Assembly (NCBI GenBank): GCA_020696855.1
Contig: JAJFMT010000015.1
Location: 1 to 38,270, forward strand
DNA from: Pseudobdellovibrio sp.
Lineage (GTDB): Bacteria > Bdellovibrionota > Bdellovibrionia > Bdellovibrionales > Bdellovibrionaceae
DNA: 38,270 nucleotides
Direction: 5' to 3'
Positions 1 to 7,847 of this stretch are shown in pieces. Positions within the stretch are counted from its first letter, which is position 1. Each line of letters opens with the position of its first letter. The notes below the pieces were generated by a model. It ran no database searches and was not told the DNA's origin. It saw nothing but the letters and a program-made list of their open reading frames with translations. A program made the position numbers and the translations under genes.

Positions 1-1041
1 AGAACCTTTTTTATCTTTTTTCATTTTCAAAACGGCTAAGTGCTGCAGAATTCTTTTTTTAATTTTATCAAGACCGTAGTGATCGTCGTTAAGAACTTTT
101 GCAGCGTGCTCTAAATCGATTTCTTGCCCGCTTGAAACTTTGTTCCAAGGCAGGGCAAACATAAACTCCAGATGCGATCTGATCATCTGAAACTCAGGAG
201 ACTGCGAGCTTGTGTTTTCAAGACGCGAAATCTGCTGTTCAGCCAGCTCAAGCGCTTCGCCTTTTAAATCCAGTTCTTTTAATTTTGTACGGAAGGTGTC
301 GACAAGGCCCTGTTCGGTCTTCTCGCCGAGCTCTTCTTTTATTGTTTTCATTTGCTCGCGCAGAATCTGTTCGCGCTGAGTTTGACCCAGCTTCGAAGTC
401 AGCTTCTGGCGAATATCCTGCTGAACGATGAGATTTTCTTTAAAGCCATGCAACATGGTCAAAAGACTCATCACACGTTCGCGAATATGGATAGTTTCGA
501 GAATTTTTTGTTTGTCTGCTAATGACAGCTCGGCATTGGCGGCCGCCATGTTTCCTAAAAGCGAAATATCATCAATCGCATCAACCATTTCCTGAACGGC
601 TTCTGTATTGCCGGGAAGTAATCTTAATACCTCTTTAGAGATTTGTTTCAGACTCGCAAGTAAGGCGTCTTCAGTCGCGCGGTCGACGTCATGAACGTCT
701 TCGATCTGTTCGACGAAGGCCTCCAGTATTCCAGTTTCTGCTTTAAATGAGCTGACTTTTACGCGGTGATAGCCGCGCACGACAATATAATAACCCGCAT
801 CTGAGGCTTTAACAGATTCAATCTTCGCCAAAGTTCCCACATCGTGAAGTTCGTCTACGTTATCTAAATTTGACTCTGCATTCTTTTGCGTAAGCGTGAG
901 GATCCAGTTATTTTTTTCTTTAGCCAAATCAACAGCTTTGATGCTTTTATCGCGTCCGACTTTCAGTGCCTGAGTAATGCCCGGAAACACAACAGTGTTA
1001 CGAAGGGGGAGGACTGAAAATGTTCCTGCTGGGATAGACAT
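1..1041 (-). CDS. lon: Lon protease, N-terminal part (cut by window edge)
   Basis: ATP-dependent cytoplasmic serine protease that degrades misfolded and regulatory proteins. The frame is open from the ATG at 1041 to the window edge, giving 347 residues. The N-terminal substrate-binding domain starts MSIPAGTFSVLPLRNTVVFP, the usual opening of Lon. Further on are the helical linker with the family hallmark LPWNK and, at the end of the visible part, YGLDKIKKRILQHLAV. The window stops just before the Walker A motif, so the ATPase and the Ser-Lys protease domains are not visible. A good ribosome site (AAGGAG, 1049-1054) precedes the start. It is divergent from the binding protein at 1162. Family assignment is secure; completeness cannot be judged. 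Confidence 0.95.
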   Translation of the reverse strand, partial: MSIPAGTFSVLPLRNTVVFPGITQALKVGRDKSIKAVDLAKEKNNWILTLTQKNAESNLDNVDELHDVGTLAKIESVKASDAGYYIVVRGYHRVKVSSFKAETGILEAFVEQIEDVHDVDRATEDALLASLKQISKEVLRLLPGNTEAVQEMVDAIDDISLLGNMAAANAELSLADKQKILETIHIRERVMSLLTMLHGFKENLIVQQDIRQKLTSKLGQTQREQILREQMKTIKEELGEKTEQGLVDTFRTKLKELDLKGEALELAEQQISRLENTSSQSPEFQMIRSHLEFMFALPWNKVSSGQEIDLEHAAKVLNDDHYGLDKIKKRILQHLAVLKMKKDKKGS

Positions 1042-1087
1042 GATTTTATCTCCTTATGGTTGATAAGGTAAATCTGAGTATTTTTCT

Positions 1088-1104
1088 GTAACCGTCAAGG
1101 TTAC
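1088..1104. promoter_or_regulatory. Inverted repeat between lon and the binding-protein gene
   Basis: GTAACC (1088-1093), a 5-base spacer and GGTTAC (1099-1104) form a perfect 6-bp inverted repeat in the 120-base divergent intergenic region. The position suits an operator or a small hairpin in the lon leader. No regulator is identified. Confidence 0.35.
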
Positions 1105-1125
1105 ATAATAGTTAAATTAAATCCA

Positions 1126-1154
1126 TTGATCACAAACCCTATTAAGTATATATG
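1126..1154 (+). promoter_or_regulatory. Predicted promoter of the orphan binding protein, leaderless layout
   Basis: TTGATC (1126-1131) as -35, 17 bases, then TATATG (1149-1154) as -10. Only 7 bases separate the -10 from the ATG at 1162, and there is no Shine-Dalgarno sequence, so the transcript probably begins at or next to the start codon. The -35 overlaps one copy of TGATCAC (1127-1133). A second copy (1153-1159) overlaps the end of the -10. The two palindromic TGATCA cores are 26 bases apart, so they could be a paired operator. Confidence 0.45.
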
Positions 1155-1161
1155 ATCACTC

Positions 1162-2067
1162 ATGAAAACATTCAAAACTTGCGCCCTCCTTTTGGTTTTT
1201 GCTTTCCTCGGTTGCACTAAAAATAGTGCAGATTTGGGATCAAAAGAAAATCCGATTAAGTTTTATTTAGTGCCCGCGCAGGATGTTTTGACTCTTGTGG
1301 AGCAGGGCAAAGTGCTTCAGAAGTACCTTTCTGCCGAGCTGGGTTTAGAGTTCCGCATTGAAGTTCCATCGAGTTATGTGGCGGTAGTGGAGGCCATGGG
1401 ATCTAAGCGCGCAGACGTGGCGATCTTAAATACCTTGGGTTACGTATTAGCAAATGAAAAGTACGGAGCAGAAGCGAAGCTGAAGTTAATGAACCGCGGC
1501 CGTGACTCTTACAGCGGGCAAATCATCGTGCATGCTTCGAGCGGAATTAAAGATATTCATCAGCTAAACGGAAAGCGTTTTGCGTTCGTTGATCCGGCGT
1601 CGACATCAGGCTACCTTTTGCCAAGCCGCCTGTTTAAAAAAGAAAATGTGAAACTTAAGGAAACTATTTTTGCCGGTAAGCACGATTCAGTTGTCTTGGC
1701 GGTTTATCAAAAGGCAGTTGATGCAGGAGCGACTTTCTATACTCCGCCGGATGATGACGGTACTCCCAAAGATGCGCGCTGGATTTTGCGAACTCAGCAC
1801 CCGGATGTTTACGAAAAAGTTAAAATTCTTCAACTCACGGAAGCGATTCCAAATGACCCGGTGGTCTTCAGAAAAGAAATGCCGGAAGAGCTTAAAGTAA
1901 AAATCGTGGAAGCTTTAAAGAAATATATCAAAACGCCTGAAGGCGGTAAGGTGATGATGGACCTGTATCATATCACCGATTTCAAAGAGGCCACTGACGC
2001 CGATTACGAACCAGTGCGCGGTTATTTGAAAGAGCTTGGTAAAACCGCTCAGGATTTTATTAAGTAA
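1162..2067 (+). CDS. Phosphate/phosphite/phosphonate-type ABC transporter substrate-binding lipoprotein (PhnD family-like)
   Basis: Periplasmic solute-binding protein of the PhnD-like class, 301 residues. The signal peptide ends in the lipobox FLGC (Cys18), so it should be a lipid-anchored protein. After Pro-31 comes the first lobe (IKFYLVPAQDVLTLVEQGKVL, then YVAVVEAMGSKRADVAILNTLGY). The segment FAFVDPASTSGYLLP matches the family's 'DP.STSGYL.P' ligand-pocket motif, and GKHDSVVLAVYQKAVDAGATF matches its 'H..V..AV..G..DAGA' motif. No permease or ATPase gene lies next to it, so it is an orphan or works with a distant transporter. The ligand could be a phosphonate, phosphite or another small anion. 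It ends 7 bases before the convergent lexA stop. Confidence 0.85.
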   Translation: MKTFKTCALLLVFAFLGCTKNSADLGSKENPIKFYLVPAQDVLTLVEQGKVLQKYLSAELGLEFRIEVPSSYVAVVEAMGSKRADVAILNTLGYVLANEKYGAEAKLKLMNRGRDSYSGQIIVHASSGIKDIHQLNGKRFAFVDPASTSGYLLPSRLFKKENVKLKETIFAGKHDSVVLAVYQKAVDAGATFYTPPDDDGTPKDARWILRTQHPDVYEKVKILQLTEAIPNDPVVFRKEMPEELKVKIVEALKKYIKTPEGGKVMMDLYHITDFKEATDADYEPVRGYLKELGKTAQDFIK

Positions 2068-2074
2068 TTCGAAA

Positions 2075-2818
2075 TTAGTAAGAGCGAAGAAGCGCTTTTA
2101 CTAAACCTTTAATTTCTACTTGTGACGGATGATAGAACATCGACGTCAGGCGTTTGTTAGCCGGACGTAATTCAATTGATTTGTTGTCTGCGGCTTTTGA
2201 TTTATTAAAAAATCTTTTAACCGTAGCTTCCTGGTCAATGCCGGCCACTACTAAATCACCATCGCGGGCAATTTTAGTTGATTGAACAACCAGAGTATCG
2301 CCATCGAAAATACCTTCTTCAATCATTGAGTCACCTTCGACTCTTAAGGCAAAAAGATCTTTTGAGTTTTTAACTAAGTTCAGGGGGATTTCGATAAATT
2401 CATTTTCATTCACGCGCTCAATCGGAGCACCGGCAGCAACGCGCCCTAAGAAAGGTATAGGCAGAACCTTCGCATGCTTATCGTTTTCAGAAAATCTTGG
2501 GGAAGACTGATGGGATAAGGAGCTACGAGAAGGTTCTGCCGTTACCTGTAAACGCTCAATTAAATTTTGATGAAAATCCTGTGCGGAATGAAGCAGTTGA
2601 ATGGCACGCTTTTGGTTCGGGTTAATCGTGACATAGCCTTTGGCTGTCAGCTGCTTTAAATAATTTTGTACTGAGTTGAATGAAGCAAAACCAAAGTGGT
2701 CGCAGATCTCCTGGTATGACGGGGAGATGCCCTTGGAAACAAGTTCCGCTTCAATGAACTGCAGAACCGATTTTTCTTTAGCTGTTAATGATGGGAGAGG
2801 CTGATTGGTTTTTTTCAT
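2075..2818 (-). CDS. lexA: LexA SOS repressor with a long interdomain linker
   Basis: Transcriptional repressor of the DNA-damage response that cleaves itself when stimulated by RecA. It has 247 residues, against about 200 in E. coli. Residues 10-72 form the winged helix (LTAKEKSVLQFIE, recognition region FGFASFNSVQNYLKQL). Residues 118-247 are the S24 peptidase domain, with cleavage site Ala129-Gly130 (VAAGAP), nucleophile Ser164 (GDSMIEEGIFDGD) and general base Lys201 (ATVKRF). The extra length lies in a Ser/Gln/His-rich linker, about residues 75-117. The start is the ATG directly abutting the operator palindrome. There is no Shine-Dalgarno sequence, but the first residues align with other LexA starts. 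Autoregulation is very likely. Confidence 0.97.
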   Translation of the reverse strand: MKKTNQPLPSLTAKEKSVLQFIEAELVSKGISPSYQEICDHFGFASFNSVQNYLKQLTAKGYVTINPNQKRAIQLLHSAQDFHQNLIERLQVTAEPSRSSLSHQSSPRFSENDKHAKVLPIPFLGRVAAGAPIERVNENEFIEIPLNLVKNSKDLFALRVEGDSMIEEGIFDGDTLVVQSTKIARDGDLVVAGIDQEATVKRFFNKSKAADNKSIELRPANKRLTSMFYHPSQVEIKGLVKALLRSY

Positions 2819-2854
2819 ACATATAAATTACAGTGTAATTTATATGTAAGTCAA
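2819..2854 (-). promoter_or_regulatory. lexA promoter with LexA operator (TTAC-N3-GTAA)
   Basis: A perfect palindrome with 13-bp arms (acatataaattac / gtaatttatatgt, 2819-2831 and 2835-2847) is centred on the bases 2832-2834. Its core TTAC-AGT-GTAA (2828-2838) matches the published Bdellovibrio LexA box. On the minus strand, TTGACT (2854-2849) and TGTAAT (2832-2827) are spaced by 16 bases, giving a good -35/-10 pair. LexA bound here would cover the -10 box. The last -10 base is 8 bases before the ATG, so lexA mRNA is probably leaderless. Confidence 0.88.
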
Positions 2855-2872
2855 GCAGCCTGGACTGATAAA

Positions 2873-3055
2873 TTAGCGAATTTCTAATTTGTTATGAATT
2901 TTTTCGGAATATTCGGTGTTAGCGCTCTCTTTTGTTTGTTCAACAGAGGCAACGTTTCGGTCATGGGTGTTCGAAGAGCAGTTCTGAAAGGCTAATAACA
3001 TGAAAGGGTTTGCTATAAGTAAAACCGCCAAAAAGTAACTGCTTCTAATCGCCAT
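2873..3055 (-). CDS. Small putative lipoprotein (FQNC-type lipobox)
   Basis: A 60-residue exported peptide. It has a short positive N-terminus and a hydrophobic core (YFLAVLLIANPFMLLAF), followed by the lipobox-like AFQNC (Cys26). A hydrophilic tail of about 35 residues is rich in Ser, Asn and Glu. A strong ribosome site (GAGGAG) lies 8 bases before the ATG, which supports a real gene. The lipobox has Gln-Asn before Cys instead of the usual small residues; to my recollection AFQNC-type signal ends are common among Bdellovibrio lipoproteins, but this is from memory. Function is unknown. It lies immediately upstream of lexA on the same strand but has its own translation signal, and the lexA promoter sits between them. 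Confidence 0.7.
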   Translation of the reverse strand: MAIRSSYFLAVLLIANPFMLLAFQNCSSNTHDRNVASVEQTKESANTEYSEKIHNKLEIR

Positions 3056-3143
3056 GCTTTATTCTCCTCGAATTGTTCTAGCTTTAGGTCCAGTAAGCTT
3101 TTCGGACGATTGCTAAAAAACATGAGGACTTTTTACTTTTAAT

Positions 3144-3998
3144 GTGATGAAATTTTTCGAAATGTTAATAATTTTTTCTCTCTTATTTCAGCTGTCCACA
3201 AGTTATGCAAATGCGTCGACAGAGCCTATCAGTTTGAAACAGCGCTGTTTAAATTATCTCAATAATTATCCAAGCTATTTTAAAGAAGAGGTTATTGACC
3301 AGGTTTGTGAGAAAGTTCAGCAGTCTGAAGGCTGTAAGAGTGTAGCGGGCGAGCCGATTTTTCACTCTGATTATTTAAGTAAAAATCCGGAAGCAAAAAA
3401 GATCTTAGTTATCAGTTTGATACACGGGGATGAAACCAATGCCGGCGCTGTTAGCCGCTTTTGGTTAGAGCGCCTTCAAAAAGTAGATGCGCGCAACTCG
3501 TGGAGAATCATACCGGTGGCTAATCCTGACGGTGTGAACAAAAAGACCAGAACCAACGGAAACGGGATCGATCTAAACAGAAACTTTCCAACTGTTGACT
3601 GGTCAACCGATGCGATTAAGTACTGGGAACGTTATACACAGAAAAATCCACGCCGCTTTCCGGGCTACGCTGCCGGCGGAGAAGTGGAAACTCAGTGTAT
3701 TATGAAGCATCTTGATGATTATAAGCCCGACTTCGTGATTTCCATTCACACGCCGCTAAAAGTTTTGGATTTTGACGGCCCTAAATTGAAAAAAGCTTTA
3801 CCCTATTCTTACTTGCCATGGAAAAGCCTCGGAAACTTTCCGGGAAGTTTAGGGCGCTACCTGTGGGTGGAAAGACAAACACCTGTCCTGACAACAGAGC
3901 TTCGCCCGACAATGCCAACAGAGGCGTTGCCATTCGAGCAACTGCAGGATCTCGTCGGTACTCTCGTTAAAAAAGACCTCGCAAAAGTTAAAGACTAA
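3144..3998 (+). CDS. Exported M14-family zinc carboxypeptidase, murein peptide amidase-like
   Basis: Predicted periplasmic zinc peptidase, 284 residues from the GTG at 3144 (or 283 from the ATG at 3147). A signal peptide (about residues 1-24) is followed by a compact M14 catalytic domain. The zinc ligands are His94 and Glu97 (HGDE) and His202 (SIHTP). The substrate-binding Asn-Arg lies in GNGIDLNRNFP (about 139-148) and the catalytic Glu is 252 (TTELRP). The HGDE-DLNRNFP-H-TELRP layout and small size resemble MpaA/Csd4-like enzymes that trim murein peptides rather than digestive carboxypeptidases. In a predator it could act on self or prey wall. Its stop overlaps the convergent gene's stop by 4 bases. 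Confidence 0.85.
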   Translation: MMKFFEMLIIFSLLFQLSTSYANASTEPISLKQRCLNYLNNYPSYFKEEVIDQVCEKVQQSEGCKSVAGEPIFHSDYLSKNPEAKKILVISLIHGDETNAGAVSRFWLERLQKVDARNSWRIIPVANPDGVNKKTRTNGNGIDLNRNFPTVDWSTDAIKYWERYTQKNPRRFPGYAAGGEVETQCIMKHLDDYKPDFVISIHTPLKVLDFDGPKLKKALPYSYLPWKSLGNFPGSLGRYLWVERQTPVLTTELRPTMPTEALPFEQLQDLVGTLVKKDLAKVKD

Positions 3999-4423
3999 TG
4001 GATCTGCTTGTTTTCGCTGGCGTCCTTGATCGCGTTAATGCGGTCCTGCGGGCTTTCGACTTCTTCTTGAATCTCAAGAAGGCGGTCGATTAAACGGTCC
4101 TTGGCCAGGCGGATCGCTTCGAATATATCATCATGAAAAGCTTCAGCTTCAATTGAGTTTTCGCCTTCTTTCAGAATAACTGCAATACGGTATTTGTATT
4201 GTTTTTCCTCAGAAGCCGTTTCTTCATCTTCAAAGTATTCTTCTTCTTCGTCTGAGCCCTCAGCGTAAGTGGCGCGAGGATCCCTCGCTATAACCATTAC
4301 TAATGTTTCAGGGGTCACGAACGGATTAAAATCAATTATTTGCTGATAAATAAAAGATTTTACTTCTGGATCTGTTTCAAGAAGATCCAAGGTGGTTTTC
4401 AGAAAGCTAGAATCGTTTGACAT
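3995..4423 (-). CDS. Acidic protein with a HPF/RaiA-like C-terminal segment, function unknown
   Basis: A 142-residue cytoplasmic protein without signal or membrane segment. Residues 1-50 look helical. Residues 56-74 are a highly acidic stretch with runs of Glu/Asp. The C-terminal part has a beta-strand (YKYRIAVILKEG), then IEAEAFHDDIFEAIRLAKDRLIDRL. This resembles the strand-helix pattern of ribosome hibernation factors (HPF/RaiA: 'v.a.g.DmyaAId.a.dkLe.qL'), but the N-terminal half of that fold is not obvious. A ribosome site (AGGCGAGG) supports the ATG. The resemblance is my reading of the pattern and is unconfirmed. It could equally be a lineage-specific RNA- or ribosome-associated protein. 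Confidence 0.7.
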   Translation of the reverse strand: MSNDSSFLKTTLDLLETDPEVKSFIYQQIIDFNPFVTPETLVMVIARDPRATYAEGSDEEEEYFEDEETASEEKQYKYRIAVILKEGENSIEAEAFHDDIFEAIRLAKDRLIDRLLEIQEEVESPQDRINAIKDASENKQIH

Positions 4424-4576
4424 AAAAACCTCGCCTTTCTGAGCATTTAATTACAATTAGAATACCAGTTCACTGAGCTTAAAAAAAGTCCACAGGACCT
4501 TTTATTGTTAAGGCCTTTTTAGACTCATCTCATTATTAGCTGAGTCCCGATGTGAGACAGTGTATTACTTTACTCT

Positions 4577-5248
4577 ATGGATGAAATTAGATTGTCTAAT
4601 AGCTGGCGCAAGCATCTCGCAAAAGAGTTCGGTGAGAGCTACATGAAACATTTAATTACGTTTTTAGCCGGCGAGTATAAAAAAAATAAAATTATTTTTC
4701 CCTCAGTAGAAAACTATTTTGCCGCACTGGATTTAGTGGATGTTGAAAAAGTTAAAGTCGTCATACTGGGGCAAGATCCCTACCATGGAGAAAACGAGGC
4801 CCATGGTCTTTGCTTTTCGGTACAGGACGGAATTGCTATTCCACCGTCACTTCGGAACATTTTTAAAGAGTTAAAAAACGATGTGGGTTGTGATGCCCCT
4901 AAAAGCGGTGACTTGACCACTTGGAGCAAACAAGGCGTTTTGCTGTTGAACAGTGTTCTCACAGTCGAAAAAGACAAAGCGGCTTCTCACCAGGGTAAAG
5001 GCTGGGAGCAATTTACAGATAAAATTATTTCTGTCGTCAACGACCATACTGAAAAAACCGTTTTTATTCTCTGGGGGGCCTACGCACAAAAGAAGGCCGC
5101 GTTCGTGGACAGAAACCGGCATCTGGTCATTGAAAGCCCGCATCCTTCTCCTCTGGCGGCCCACCGGGGTTTTTTCGGCTCAAAACCATTTTCGAAAACG
5201 AATGAATGGCTGCGCGCAAACGGCAAAGAAGTCATTCGCTGGTGTTAG
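4577..5248 (+). CDS. ung: Uracil-DNA glycosylase, family 1
   Basis: Removes uracil from DNA by hydrolysing the N-glycosidic bond, the first step of base excision repair. It has 223 residues, the normal family length. Motif A is GQDPYHG (65-71, catalytic Asp67). The uracil-binding region is IPPSLRNIFKEL, and the DNA-intercalation loop is HPSPLAAHRGFFG (189-201) with catalytic His189. No Shine-Dalgarno sequence precedes the ATG. A weak -10 (TATTAC, 4563-4568) lies 8 bases upstream, so the mRNA may be leaderless. There is no LexA box. It is monocistronic and divergent from the acidic protein gene. Confidence 0.98.
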   Translation: MDEIRLSNSWRKHLAKEFGESYMKHLITFLAGEYKKNKIIFPSVENYFAALDLVDVEKVKVVILGQDPYHGENEAHGLCFSVQDGIAIPPSLRNIFKELKNDVGCDAPKSGDLTTWSKQGVLLLNSVLTVEKDKAASHQGKGWEQFTDKIISVVNDHTEKTVFILWGAYAQKKAAFVDRNRHLVIESPHPSPLAAHRGFFGSKPFSKTNEWLRANGKEVIRWC

Positions 5249-5368
5249 TTGTAGAGTGCTTTTGTACCGATTTGACATGTGATGGATTGGACACAGCAGA
5301 AATCTTATTTTGACCGTCTGAATTTAAAACTACTTTTATTTTTAAAAATTGTTTAATCTGAAGCCACT

Positions 5369-5899
5369 ATGAAAAACATTTTATTTTTTGCTGTCATCCT
5401 GTTGTCTGCCGCAGCCAATGCCGATCTTTTTAAGTCAACGCTGGTGCAGCTTAATACCATTTATCTGACCCGTGATTACAACAATAACGGTGCTACTTAT
5501 CAGGATAAAATTACAGACACCGATTTCAGACTGATCCGGGTTGAAAAAAACTGGGCTTACGGTGTTAACTATTCTTTGTCGGCTAACGATTCTTCCGATG
5601 CTAACCGCACGAGCCTCGGTGTCGTTGTTGGGTACTATTCAGAAAAAGATTTCTATTTGAATTACATTTACTATCCATCAAGCAAGTACACTTTTGCAGG
5701 AACAGAGTACAAGGGCTCAGGCTACGAATTTGATCTGGGATTCTTGTCTAAAGTGACTTCCAGCTTTTATGTGGGTTTAGCATTTGCGATTAAGAATTTT
5801 ACATACACTGAAGCCACAACGGCAGGTGTAGACAGCAGTATTAATTCGACGCAAAAAGAAGTGATCCCGATGTTCAGTTTTGCCGTTAATTTCATGTAG
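5369..5899 (+). CDS. Small outer-membrane beta-barrel protein, function unknown
   Basis: A 176-residue exported protein. A signal peptide (about 1-18, ending ANA|D) is followed by alternating strands rich in Tyr, Phe, Ser, Thr and Gly, such as FYLNYIYYPSS, GYEFDLGFLS and SSFYVGLAFAIKNFTY. It ends in an aromatic/hydrophobic strand (MFSFAVNFM). Length and pattern fit an 8-stranded OmpA/OmpX-like barrel. No enzyme motif is visible. A possible promoter is TTGACC (5310-5315) with TTTTAT (5334-5339). It is convergent with the acyltransferase, separated by 7 bases. Confidence 0.75.
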   Translation: MKNILFFAVILLSAAANADLFKSTLVQLNTIYLTRDYNNNGATYQDKITDTDFRLIRVEKNWAYGVNYSLSANDSSDANRTSLGVVVGYYSEKDFYLNYIYYPSSKYTFAGTEYKGSGYEFDLGFLSKVTSSFYVGLAFAIKNFTYTEATTAGVDSSINSTQKEVIPMFSFAVNFM

Positions 5900-5906
5900 C
5901 CGCTTC

Positions 5907-7847
5907 TTACATCGATTTTAATATCGATTCCGAAAGCCGCAAGTTTCCTTCATAAGACAAATGACTGGTATCCTGATAAAGTGTTTTTCCGTTCTTGCTG
6001 ACAACGCATTCTGATTGGTCACACATGATGTTGGTCGAATCTATGAGTTTGATAAATGGCAGTTCCGTTTTTAGCTTGTCCAAAAACGAGTTGTAGGGAT
6101 CGGAAGCATGAAGCCAGGACGATTTATCCATCCGGCAATACTTGGAAGTATCGAACGCCTTATAAAACGAAAATCTTTGGCGGCTGCAGGAACTGATATT
6201 GTACAGAAACTCAGGATAAGGCCTGACAATATAGACCGTTCGGTTTTGTGCGTTTAAGCGTGCAAGGGTTGTTTTGATCTGGCTTTGAATTGCCGGATCG
6301 TCAAATGCCTGCCGGTTGTGATTGTAAATCTGGTTTGCCGTCATGAAAACGACATGACGAATTTCAGGAAATTTTTCGATATTCGCAAACGATTCGGTCA
6401 CCAATCTTTTACATTCTTCTGTCATGGTCGGTAAAAGAAACGGAGAGCATCCTTCAGAGGAAACTAAGTGCCACGATACTTTTTCGCTGACGGTGACCAT
6501 ACTGCGGTAAAGAACATGGGCCTGACTGTCTCCAATGATCAGTCCCTGTTCGGGATTCATAGTGTTCTGAGAGTAGCACCACTTTTGAAGAAAATCGTTG
6601 TTGCCGTTAGTTGCCGTGAGTGCACATTTGGAGTTGAGGGGAACATCGGTGTCTTCCCGGTATATGAGCTCGCTCGTTTGTTTGTCCGGAAGCTTTTTAA
6701 AATTAGCAGTGAGAAAGAATACTGAGACTAACAGGCAGGCTGTAATCGGGATCAATTTTTTATAATTGAATTTGCCGCCGAAAACGTAAGGATCCCAGTT
6801 TTTATCTTTTAGTGGTTTTTCAACCAGATGATAAGTCAAAGCGGATAGAATATAAATAAGTGCGATCAGGAATGCCATTTCAACCGGTGAAATCACAACC
6901 GCATACATGTGATAGAAAGACAGGATAGGCCAATGCCATAGATAAGTGGAAAAACTGATAAGTCCAAGATAAACCATGACTTTAGATTTCAGAAAAGATT
7001 TCCCAAAACTGTTTTCGGAAGAGACTACTAAAAAGAACCCGCCGATGACACCGAAGATGATTGTAAAAGTTCGTTCGCAAAAAAGACTGACCGATAAAAA
7101 CGCGAAGCCCGTGACGCTTAGTGCGTTACTGTATTTTAAATATTGCCTGTGTGTTTCAGGAGAATTCTTAATCCAGTAATAGACGATGGCGGCCATTCCT
7201 CCCATCATGAGTTCCCAAACACGCCCGAAAGAAGAAAAATAAAGATCTTGAGCTGAAATCAGCAGGTAAATCAGCGAGGGGATCAGAACAACAGCAGTGG
7301 CGCCGGCAAGAACAAGTAAAGTGTTGCTTAAGTCTGTAAATCTTTTCCTTGCAAACTTATATACCAAAGTAAAATACATTGGCCAAAAAACATAAAATTG
7401 CTCCTCAACCGCAAGTGACCAAAAGTGAAGAAGCGGTTTGAAATTACTTTCGAAAGCAAAGTACGACGTATCTTTTATCAGTTTAAAGTTAATGTAGAAG
7501 CCGGCTGCCGGACCGATATAGGACTTAAGTGAATAAAACTCATTTGTAAATAATGTTAAAATTCCCGTTAGAGTTATTGCACCCAAAACCAAAAGGGATG
7601 GCGGCAAAATTCTTTTGACCCTTCTGGCGTAAAAATTAATAAGACTGAACTCTTTATTTACCAGTTGAGTTAAAATAATCGAGGTTATAAGAAAGCCTGA
7701 AATAACAAAGAAGACGTCAACACTGACATAACCGTTTGTGAAAATTTTTGGATAGCAGTGAAAAGCTATCGTGCTGAGGACGGCAAGTGCTCGCAGGCCG
7801 TCAATATCCGGTCTGTAAGAAATATCACTTTTTTGCGGTGAGCTCAT
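5907..7847 (-). CDS. Membrane acyltransferase (family 3, OafA-like) with C-terminal SGNH domain
   Basis: Predicted inner-membrane O-acyltransferase that modifies a cell-surface glycan such as LPS or peptidoglycan; 646 residues. The N-terminal membrane domain begins YRPDIDGLRALAVLSTIAFH (catalytic His30) and contains FFVISGFLIT, FYARRVKRILPP and LLHFWSLAVEEQFY, all hallmarks of acyltransferase family 3. About ten membrane helices follow. The periplasmic C-terminal domain is SGNH hydrolase-like, with GDSQAH (nucleophile Ser) and a closing DTSH (Asp626, His629). The start lies inside the upstream ABC-F gene (23-base overlap) with an AAGGAG ribosome site (complement of 7858-7863), so the two are translated from one mRNA. 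The substrate cannot be told. Confidence 0.92.
   Translation of the reverse strand: MSSPQKSDISYRPDIDGLRALAVLSTIAFHCYPKIFTNGYVSVDVFFVISGFLITSIILTQLVNKEFSLINFYARRVKRILPPSLLVLGAITLTGILTLFTNEFYSLKSYIGPAAGFYINFKLIKDTSYFAFESNFKPLLHFWSLAVEEQFYVFWPMYFTLVYKFARKRFTDLSNTLLVLAGATAVVLIPSLIYLLISAQDLYFSSFGRVWELMMGGMAAIVYYWIKNSPETHRQYLKYSNALSVTGFAFLSVSLFCERTFTIIFGVIGGFFLVVSSENSFGKSFLKSKVMVYLGLISFSTYLWHWPILSFYHMYAVVISPVEMAFLIALIYILSALTYHLVEKPLKDKNWDPYVFGGKFNYKKLIPITACLLVSVFFLTANFKKLPDKQTSELIYREDTDVPLNSKCALTATNGNNDFLQKWCYSQNTMNPEQGLIIGDSQAHVLYRSMVTVSEKVSWHLVSSEGCSPFLLPTMTEECKRLVTESFANIEKFPEIRHVVFMTANQIYNHNRQAFDDPAIQSQIKTTLARLNAQNRTVYIVRPYPEFLYNISSCSRQRFSFYKAFDTSKYCRMDKSSWLHASDPYNSFLDKLKTELPFIKLIDSTNIMCDQSECVVSKNGKTLYQDTSHLSYEGNLRLSESILKSM

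Noticed and set aside
2542..2551. TTAC-CT-GTAA inside lexA as a second LexA box
   Set aside because: The spacer is 2 bases, not 3, and the site lies within the coding region.
4780..5282. Frames on both strands overlapping ung
   Set aside because: ung is intact with all motifs; the others have no recognisable protein features.
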